In this document: piece after piece, positions 55,600 through 64,000 of the stretch
Numbering within the stretch: position 1 is the first letter of the stretch
Layout of the letters: each line of letters starts with the position of its first letter
DNA from: Lonicera japonica
Lineage: Eukaryota; Streptophyta; Magnoliopsida; Dipsacales; Caprifoliaceae
Assembly: GCA_021464415.1 (NCBI GenBank)
Contig: CM038465.1
Span: 82,742,919 to 82,806,918, forward strand
DNA: 64,000 nucleotides
Direction: 5' to 3'
Notes under the pieces: generated by a model
Databases searched by the model: none
Told to the model about the DNA's origin: nothing
The model's input: the letters and a program-made list of their open reading frames with translations, nothing else
Translations under genes and position numbers: made by a program

Positions 55600-57596
55600 T
55601 CTTTGGAGGGAAAATCTCAAAGCATCGAAAAACTTGCTGTTTCTGCACCTCTGTCGTTGGTAAGACCCGTGAATTTTAGATTCCCCTGTTAACTTTCTCT
55701 GCCATCAGTGGAATGAACTTACTTTTCTTTTTTCATCTATCACTTGCAGGACCTGCTAGTGTAATCGAATTTTTGTGATCTTCTTTTGTTCGATTTCGTG
55801 TCAGGTATTAATCGTTGAACTTGTTTTTAGTTCAAGTCCGTTGCATTTATTGTTATTGTGAATTTTGCTGCTCTATGGTCTGCTACTTGTGTTTTAGGGT
55901 TTCAGTTAAGTTCAAGTTGGGCGGGGGGTGATTGTTATTGTTTTACATACTTGTTTTATTCAATTGTATTGTTTCAATTGAGCTTAGAAAGCTCGTTTTT
56001 GATGGAAGGTTCAGTTAAGTTCACTCTTTTTGTTTGTTTGTTTATTTGTTGAAGTTCAATTTATATTCATAAAGATTCTAGTATGTATAAGAAAGAGTAC
56101 GAATCTGCATTTCTTTCAAGAGTACTACATGGAAAGGGATATGTCTGATTCAAGAAATGTTGCCTTGTAGCCAGATTTGTCTTTTTTCTTTTTGCCACCC
56201 AATATTTTTTCTTTTGTGGATTGAAATCAAACTTTTTTGGGCCTTGATTTGATTCATCTTCTTCTGTATATGTATATTGGCAAGTTATTTGTGCTTAAGT
56301 GAATTTTTCTGTGCGAATTAATTGTTTGGGTACTGTCCAATTATATGTGTATGACAAATAATCGTTGCCGAAGGACTTCTTACTTGTGTATTCCAGTGTC
56401 TATGACGTATTGTCATTGCTTGATTACTTGTGTATATTCTGTTATTTTTCCTCATACCAATTTCATCTTGACCTACACCCCTACTGAGTTTTGTACTACT
56501 TTTGGATTACATGTGTGAACTTCGCTACCCAAACCAAACTTCTAAAGTCATCTAGATATTTTAGTAAATAACTAGTATTTGTTTAATAGTATGCTTTTCT
56601 TTTCTGAACTTGAAGCATTTTTGAAATTGGAAAAATAAGTTCTCCTGAAACTTAGAGCCAAATAACTTTATTCCTACCTTTCTCATATTTCTCCTAAATG
56701 CTCAACATGACACCTTATAATTGAATCCCATAGGCTTGTATCTATGTAATATAGTCAATATAGTATCGTAAATAATAATCTAGAAACAATCTCATATATA
56801 TTGTATTGTTTTGTTAAAACTTATTTGCACAAAGTTCTCCTGTCGTTTCAATAATGTGTATTTTAACAACGGCTAAGAGTAAAAGCTTAAATTGGGGTCC
56901 TAGTTTGGTGATTTGAAGTACGAGCTCACCATGTTTGGTGTTATGGGATTCTAAAGTGTGGTGAGGGGGCTTACTGATACTGATAACGATATGTTGGCCA
57001 CCAATCACCATTCAAGCCTGGTTACATAAAGGTGTAGTTGGCTAAGATATTTCTCGAACTAGGCAAACAGCCTAACAAGAGTCCTGTTTTATCTATTGTC
57101 TACAAGGGCCCGGCGCAGGTAATTTTTTCTCTCTTCTGGTAATTGTTAAGGAAGAAAATGATGTTTGTACCCTTGCTGTTATTAATATGTCAGCGGTAAC
57201 GTATTTTGTGTGTATACTGCATTGTTTATTTGCGTGTCTTTATTTCTTTAGTTGGTTGTGGTGGTTAAATTTATCAACACTACGTATTTATTGATATTTT
57301 GTAATTGCTATAAACTTGCAGAACAAAAGTTGATGGTAGCTATCCAGTTCACGTTTCATGTCTAGAGTGGATAGTTCCACTATTTAAAGTTTCAATTGGT
57401 GAATTTTTGAAAGTTACAATTGGTTTATTGGGTAGTCCAATACCATTAGGTTGGCCAACCATCTGATAGGAATCTGCGCAGGATATTTTGGGAAGGAGAC
57501 TGGGAGTTTTTATGTTTATTTCTTGTACTATACTCTTACTAAAGCACATTAGCTAAGGGGCATCTCAAGACTTGGATACTCTTCTCCAAGATACAA
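55600..57596 (+). other. 5' UTR exons and leader introns of the SSP4-like gene
   Basis: A likely first exon ends at 55659 (CTGTCGTTG, donor GTAAGA). A short exon 55750-55804 is bounded by TTGCAG and GTATTA. A third begins at 57322 after ACTTGCAG and runs into the coding exon. This is a common layout for a long spliced leader in plants, but the exons are inferred from splice signals only. Upstream ATGs in the third exon (for example 57331) could reduce translation. Intron 55805-57321 shows no gene. Confidence 0.45.
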
Positions 57597-60500
57597 ATGC
57601 AAACCAAGAAAAAGGTTACAGGTAGAAATTCTGCTCGAGAGGTATCCAGTCCTAAAGCCTCACGACATGAGAAGAAGCTATCTGAAGATGTGAAGATTCA
57701 GGAAAAGAAAGTTACGGAACTAATCACATCTTCTGCTAGAAAGCAAAGATTGGGTAAGTTTTAATCTCAAACCCACTATTTTACCTTATGGCTGTGAGGT
57801 AGTTCCCTGTCAATTTTGGCTCATGTATGTAGGCAGATCTTACATTATCACTGATACAAATAACGTTTCACTGGAGATCCTTATTAGTTTTCTTTTCGGT
57901 ATATAATTTCTATATTTGCCGTGTCCATGTGTGCCTGAACCATTGCGTATAGTGGTTTGGTGGATGTTATACCTCAAATAGGAAAGTAGAAAAAGTAAAG
58001 AAAGGTGGTGTTTAAGTAACTGCACTGTAACCTGCCGATGTACGGGTCCTTTATTTGCCCCCTTAATTGATGGCTTTTGTTAATTCTCATTCACAGTTGT
58101 GTTGGTTTTTTCTGTGCTTGTGGCTCTCTCTTCTTGTTTCTGATCGATCACACCATGAATATATTAGGTAGTAACCTGTACGTGACAAGTTGGCAACTAC
58201 TGATGTTTTCCTATATTAAGGATATCAGTTTTGTCTTTCATTAGAAATATAGATAGTGATGCTCATAATTTGATTTTATTTTTAAGATTATTATGTTTTT
58301 ACTTTCTTGTAGTTATGTATTATTGATGCATTTGGTTTCTTAAGTCATTGAACTATTCAATTCATGATTTATTGGCTTCTTGTGAACTTACACATCTCAT
58401 TCGGATTGTAACTTTCAGGTGGCACACATTCAAAGAAAAGTGGGGAGCTTGTTGCTGCTACAAATTTGACAACTACATGCCGGTTGGTGGATGATGAAAC
58501 TGCTACTATGTGTTTGGGGCATGATGCAAATCATACTATTAATAATGCCTCTTTGGATACTGAAGTAATTTCTTACATTTTTACACATCATTGTTCTTTT
58601 TTTCTCTTAATGTGTTTATTTTGTTTACAGTAACTGTTGGAGTTTGTTCTTTGGCGCATTCTTATTTGTTTTATTTTGCATTTACTTTCATTGCCCTCTA
58701 CAATGTTAATATGTTATATGAAATATAGTTGAATTGTGGTTGTTTGTGTCTTAAGATGCGCACATGATACATTCAATTTGATGCTTCAGGTGATGTCTAT
58801 GTCTTGGTATTATCCATCACCTTTGTACTGTATCATTCTTACAAAGCATGATACCGCACAATAATTTATGTACTCTTTTAGTCCTCTTACTAATTCCAGT
58901 TTGATTAGAAACTTATATTTAGGATATATATAGTAAATTATTGTTTTTGAGGTGATTCTGATTCTTCAAAGCAGAAATCCAAAAAAGTTAAATGTCAAAC
59001 TTTCTTGTTTCCTTGACCATGTAACAGTTTATCATATCTGGAATCTTCAAGCAAAACCTTATCGACATTTATATAGAAGAATTTTGTAATTAATTGATGG
59101 TTTGGTGTAAAGAATTCGTAACTCAAATTGAGACCAGAGACTGTATTTATATATCAAGTAAGTACACGCAGATAGAATTCCCGATGTGGGGAAAACACTC
59201 GTAACTAAACTAAACCTTTCGGCTAACAGACTTAATTCCTAATAACATAAAAAGATGTAAATATAAATAAAATATTCTCTTCCAACAATATATGATTCCA
59301 AATTACGTTAATTGTCCATATTTTCTTACATGTGATCACTTGCAGTGTGCCTTTGCAGTGTATGAACTTTTGTGAAATGTGGATATTATTTTAATTGTAT
59401 TATGATGTCATAGGGAAACGATGATGGAAATGCTCATCGGGTAATGGATACCATTTTTTCTCCTGCCTTCCATAATTTGAGAAACGCTGATGGGGAAACA
59501 AATGGAGGTAGATAGCCAGTTGTTTCTAGAATAATGTTGTCATCTTTTTGCTTCTCTGCAGTCCTATATTCTGTCTTGATGTATACTTTCTTAACGTTCT
59601 TATTCCGCAGCCAACTTCATCAAATTCTTCCAGAGTGCGGACCAGCAGTATCCAGACCATGGGAAAGAGAACTCCCAAGTTGATTCACTCACGCAAGATA
59701 AGATTAACTTCAACGAGGATAAAACAACTTTAATGAATCTTGCATGCACTGGTAATCTAGGAGTGGATTCCAATAATTCTTACAAAATTAAAATGGGCAA
59801 TTGGATTCTTCAGATATTAATGCTAGGAATCCTGTCTGAATGCAGATTTAGGAGGTGAGGGTCTGCCATCTGAAGTTTCATCAATATATCTTTCCTTAAA
59901 AGACACAAAGATGGAATGTATTGACGAGTACAATCAAGATCATACACCAACTGATGTTTCTGTGGAGGACAGTGAATGTGAAGACTTTGATGACTTTGAT
60001 CCATACTTATTCATAAAGAATTTACCAGAATTATCATCAATCGTTCCAACTTTTCGGCCTGTGCTACTACCTAAACAGACACGAAGTTGCCCACCAACTA
60101 CTCTTGTCTTAGACTTGGATGGTAAGAAGAATTGATTTATCTTATTTGCTGGAATTGCTTTAGTTCTATATTGTGTTAGAACCTTTGTGATGATGCAAAT
60201 GACTTGTTCGGCAGAGACCTTGGTGCACTCTATGCTTGAACCTTGTGATGATGCAGATTTCACATTCTCTGTAAATTTCAATCTAATGGAGCATACAGTC
60301 TTTGTTCGATGCCGTCCTCACCTGAAAGATTTTATGGAGAGGGTATCTGGCCTCTTTGAGATTATTATATTTACTGCCAGCCAGAGCATTTATGCTGAGC
60401 AGCTCCTTAACATTCTGGATCCAAAGAGAAAAGTATTTCGCCATCGCGTTTATCGAGAGTCCTGTGTTTATGTTGAAGGGAACTATGTCAAAGATCTATC

Positions 60501-61440
60501 TGTTCTTGGCCGTGATTTAGCACATGTCATAATGGTTGACAACTCTCCTCAGGTACTGTTATTGACTTCTCTTTCATCTAAAACTCACGCTTTTGGTTAT
60601 TCTGTAGATAGTCAATATAAATTACTCCCTCCATCTCTAATTAATCGTCCAACTTTGACTTTGGTAATGTGCAATAAACACTAATTTCAATTTAATCAAT
60701 GTTTAAGAAAACAAGTTATTTTTTATTGTGTCATTTGCTACATTGATTATATTCCAATAAGGAAAGCGTGGCTATTAATTTGAGGTGAGGGGACTAATAA
60801 AAGTTATATGAACAACATTATTCTCAGTTCCAAATGAACCAACATTCATTAATGGATTATAAAAGTACTTACAAATAAGTAAGGTTTTCACATCTTATCT
60901 TATAGTTAGAACAAAATAGATTTTGTACCCAAGAACATATTTTAGAGTTACTTTAGAGTGGCTGCTCCTGAGAGGTGTAGGTTGCTGGCTTGCTGCACAT
61001 AAGCCCCAGGAGAGCGTTGATGCTTCATAGATAGTTAAATAGGATAAGGCAAAAAAATAAAAAAATTCACCTGACCGGGGCCTTAAATGTGAACAGGTAG
61101 AATTTTAAGTTGGAACAATGTTGATGTCCTTAGGTGACACTTTTGCATTGCAATTTTGTTGTAAGAGCCATATAAAAATGATATATCATTTAAATTGACA
61201 CAATTAATCTTTTTTTTTTCCCAGGCATTTGGGTTCCAGGTGGACAACGGAATACCAATTGAGAGCTGGTTTGATGATCGCTCAGATAAAGAATTGCTCT
61301 TGCTGCTTCCATTTTTGGAGAGTTTAATCGGAGTTGAAGACGTTAGGCCATTGATTGCAAAAAGGTTCAATCTTCGAGCGAAAATAGCTGCAGCAGTTTG
61401 TCCGCTAAACTCTAATTCAGGAGATCCATTTGAAAGGTGA
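57597..61440 (+). CDS. SSP4: SSP4-like CTD small phosphatase (FCP1/SCP, HAD family)
   Basis: This phosphatase is predicted to remove phosphate from the RNA polymerase II C-terminal domain. Phase-consistent exons: 57597-57753, 58419-58564, 59414-59507, 59611-59751, 59846-60121, 60215-60552, 61225-61440 (TGA), giving 455 residues, about the size of Arabidopsis SSP4. The first 240 residues are a divergent regulatory half (starting [20 protein letters not shown]) with an acidic stretch, [20 protein letters not shown]. The catalytic domain follows: TLVLDLDETLVHS with the DLDET nucleophile motif at residues 269-273 (split by an intron), [69 protein letters not shown] and [10 protein letters not shown]. 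All key Asp, Thr and Lys positions are visible. Phosphatase assignment is firm; SSP4 rather than SSP4b or SSP5 is by length and N-terminus. Confidence 0.93.
59085..59288 (-). mobile_element. Small LTR remnant in an SSP4 intron
   Basis: Read on the minus strand from 59288, it starts TGTTGGAAGAGAATATTTTA. It contains CCCCACATCGGGAATTC and a TATA-like GATATATAAATACAG, the typical order of small plant LTRs (TGTTGG.., CCCACATCGG, TATA). The 3' end and target duplication could not be fixed. It is probably a solo LTR or TRIM LTR lying harmlessly in the intron 58565-59413. Confidence 0.5.
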
Positions 61441-62147
61441 GCAATCACGGGCATGTAGATTTTCTGAACCTGTATTTTAGACTTTCTGCTACTGTCACCA
61501 TTCTTTTACTTGTGAATGGGTTTGTGAGAATGAGGTCTGAAGTCTATATGATCAAAGACGGGTCTGTCGCGCATAAAAACTGACAGTAGTTCTTAGAGGT
61601 CAGCTTTGGAATGAAAGTTATGTTCGTTTTTCTCGGTCATTTATGATGTTAGGTTGATGATAATCATTTTTCCTTGGGCTGTTGTAATACTCTAATTAGA
61701 AAGAAATATTTTTCGAGTGCTTTTTATACGGAGCACAGATTCTATTTATTTTGAAGATATCAATTTGTTCTATGGGAATAGAATATGCATGAAGTGGGAT
61801 TGATTGCAATTTTTATTTTCAGTCTTGGTGGAATCAGGTTTTTGTCTAATGATGTAAAGGGCTAATTACTAATATTTCGTTTACCCAAAAAATTACTAAT
61901 ATTTCAGTTGATAACATACGTACCTTCTAAGGATGCCGTGAGATTTGAAGTTGAATTAGTCACGATTATGAACAGGACATAAATTTGTGTGGAGGGGGAC
62001 ATCTTGTTAACCGAATGAAATGAACTGCTTTAAATGGCAGTTGTCTACTTGAAATTCGGAAATTAACTTTATGCCACACAAATATTCTTCCAACACTAAG
62101 CATTAAAATAAAAGCTCCTTGTCTCAAATTTGGACAAATTAATGACT
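61441..62147. other. SSP4 3' UTR and downstream sequence
   Basis: This sequence directly follows the SSP4 stop and probably holds its 3' UTR in the first 250-350 bases. No other gene was seen. Confidence 0.5.
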
Positions 62148-62150
62148 TAA

Positions 62151-62598
62151 GACTTCGTTTGATTCAGATATTAAAAAGTGGGATAGGATTATTAATATTA
62201 TTTTTTTTATAATATTTTATTTGATTCGCATAAAAAGTGGTATTGTTTATCTAGGATTAAGAAAAATGAACCATGTATTTTCAAAAGTGTCATTACTATT
62301 ATAATATTTTCAAAAATGCCACTACTACTACTACTATTATTATTATTATTATTATTATTTTAATTTATTTTTTTTTAAAAAAATTTAATTTTTTTATTTT
62401 GTTAGTCCAAAATATAATTCCGTATACGAGTTACAGAACCAAACATGGTATTAACATCAGCATGAGATATCCCAGTATTAATACTGTATGAATCAAACAT
62501 AGTATTGGTATTAAATTAATACCAAGATTAATAGTCTAGTACTATTAATACTTGTATTATTAATCCCACTGATCCTAATACCTGAATCAAATGAGGCC
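62151..62598. mobile_element. Tourist-like MITE (PIF/Harbinger) with TAA target sites
   Basis: GACTTCGTTTGATTCAG at the left end and the complement of GGCCTCATTTGATTCAG at the right are flanked by TAA at 62148-62150 and 62599-62601. The TAA trinucleotide duplication is the mark of the group. The 448-bp body includes inverted AATACTG/CAGTATT blocks and an (ACT)n(ATT)n microsatellite at 62321-62359. It has no transposase. Confidence 0.8.
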
Positions 62599-62601
62599 TA
62601 A

Positions 62602-64000
62602 ATCTATTGTGTCCCATGATATATTTGGGAGAATGGAGAGAGTTTATGATTTTGGGTAGTTGAATTCTCGTGGTTTTGCTCACAAGTTTATTGTGGAAGT
62701 ATAGTATGTGCAGATTGCTTATTACAAATTTTACGATGGTAATTGAAAGTACAGTATGTGCATTTTTATGGGTTGTCCTTGTTAACTTTAGCGCATTTTG
62801 ATTAATATCCACTCACAGTTAATATTTGCTGCTTGCTACAATAGATTTATCACACCCAAGACTAACAAGCTACTGACTTACTGGGCATGCTTGTAGTTGA
62901 ATAATGTGATATATCAACATCCAATTAACCTACTATATAATTTTATGGTTAATAACTAAGTTAATGCTATTCACTCTTTCTAGTCTCTTTAAGTTGGTTG
63001 GGGTTTTTAAACCCTGAAATCTGAATGCTTAAATTTTTGTATTTTTTTCAATGGAAAATTAGTCACAGGTCCAGTATTTTTTGAACCAATCTACTCAAGG
63101 ACAAGAAGTTTTGAGCTATTGTTTAAGATCCGATCTTTTGGAATTAGGACGATTTTATGCCTAAAGGACATTTTATTTTTTGATATTTTTAATTATAATT
63201 ATATTATTATTTTCATGTACTTTGTCAATGTTACCCTTCTTATATATTATTTAATATTTCATATTTTCAACATATAAATATTAAGAAGAAAGTAAAAGTA
63301 ATAATGCTAATGCATTAATTGATAATTGCTACTAACTAATTAATATTTCTAATAAATTAATAAATATATGAATTGCAAGCATTATCCCCCATCCCCATCC
63401 CCATCATTAATAATAAGAAATAATGCTATTCATTGACTTCCCCATCCTTATCATTACCCGTTCCTTTATCCCAATCATAAATGTTCCTATATTCAAGAAA
63501 AGATGGAGCTACACATCCAACTAAGCTACATCTCATCAGAATCCATACTAATCCTCCTTGTACTTGTAGCCATCATTGCCTACTGCGTTTCTTATATCTT
63601 ATCAATCCTTTTCAACTTCCTGCAATCGGTCGGCATCTCTCATCTCGATTCCAATTAGATCGACGGAACACAAATCTAAAGTAATTGCGTATTTTGTGTG
63701 GGTTTTAGGGCAACTTTTTAGGTTTTGGAGAGTTGGACATGGTGGAGGAGGATTTGAGGGGTTTGTGGGTAATGAATTTTAGAAGCTCCAAAGAGATGAA
63801 TTTTATGACATTCAAGGTATAAAAAGATTGAATGTTTTTCACCTTTTCCTTGTTTTGATTTAATTTTCTAAGAAAATTTATAATTTTAATTTTTCATCTG
63901 TGTAAATATCTTTTCATTTATAATGTCTGATATAATTTTCACCTTAGAGGAAAAATGCCTGTTTGATTTATAATATCTATTGATTTTGTAATGTCTATAT
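62602..64000. other. Intergenic region to the right edge
   Basis: No gene was recognised. CCCCCATCCCCATCCCCATC (63386) is a short simple repeat. The overlapping ORFs at 63481-63782 have no family resemblance; a gene beginning past the edge cannot be excluded. Confidence 0.45.

Noticed and set aside
63481..63782. Overlapping ORFs near the right edge
   Set aside because: No family resemblance or splice-consistent continuation was seen; kept only as a note because a gene could begin beyond the window.

Overview
This is nuclear DNA of a flowering plant, most likely a eudicot. The genes have many short GT-AG introns in AT-rich DNA, they encode plant-specific families, and the space between them is filled with plant transposons (Cassandra TRIM, hAT and Tourist MITEs, Mutator-like foldbacks, LTR elements, a LINE relic) and an endogenous plant pararetrovirus. 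Nothing points to a bacterium or organelle, and the species cannot be named from the sequence.

Five genes look functional. An ELMO/CED-12 domain gene (+, coding about 2506-5594) contains a MITE and a GC-AG intron. A complete 11-exon MAP65 microtubule-bundling gene (+, 23488-27690) encodes 595 residues. A single-exon histone-fold gene of the NF-YC13/Dpb3 type (-, 31828-32217) follows. ENY2/SUS1 (+, 48020-50084) is a SAGA/TREX-2 subunit whose start codon appears to be split by an intron. An SSP4-like CTD phosphatase (+, coding 57597-61440) has 455 residues. All five are housekeeping-type genes (signalling, cytoskeleton, chromatin, transcription and mRNA export, phosphatase). They do not form a cluster with a shared pathway. 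A DUF642-type cell-wall protein gene near 8241-9540 looks broken.

Layout: 1-1150 tandem repeat and copia-like LTR/leader remnant; 1200-5594 ELMO gene; 6539-8620 LTR remnants with a nested Cassandra TRIM (perfect 5-bp target duplication); 8241-9540 DUF642 relic; 10212-10461 split U6 pseudogene; 10540-12675 a family of long inverted-repeat arms, one interrupted by a hAT element and one pair enclosing a viral protease fragment; 12750-13235 hairpin element; 14742-15950 LINE relic; 16292-20044 two hAT MITEs and other repeats; 23488-27690 MAP65; 29300-31500 an LTR element carrying a nested gag-only LTR element; 31828-32217 NF-YC13; 34653-35250 MITE cluster; 35251-43577 endogenous caulimovirid; 44740-47734 tandem array, LTR remnant and nested transposons; 48020-50084 ENY2; 54587-55253 foldback element; 55600-61440 SSP4; 62151-62598 Tourist MITE.

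The most striking structure is the pararetrovirus. It is a large palindrome with two arms of about 2.9 kb in opposite orientation, separated by about 0.9 kb. The right arm runs past the tRNA-Met primer site into a movement-protein gene, which fits integration of circular viral DNA. Both arms share the same premature stops. If transcribed, it would form a long hairpin RNA, a plausible source of small RNAs. I found no clearly undescribed system with a readable mechanism. The unknown C-terminal region of the viral polyprotein, the palindrome, the viral fragment inside a foldback element and the split ENY2 start codon are the points most worth following.
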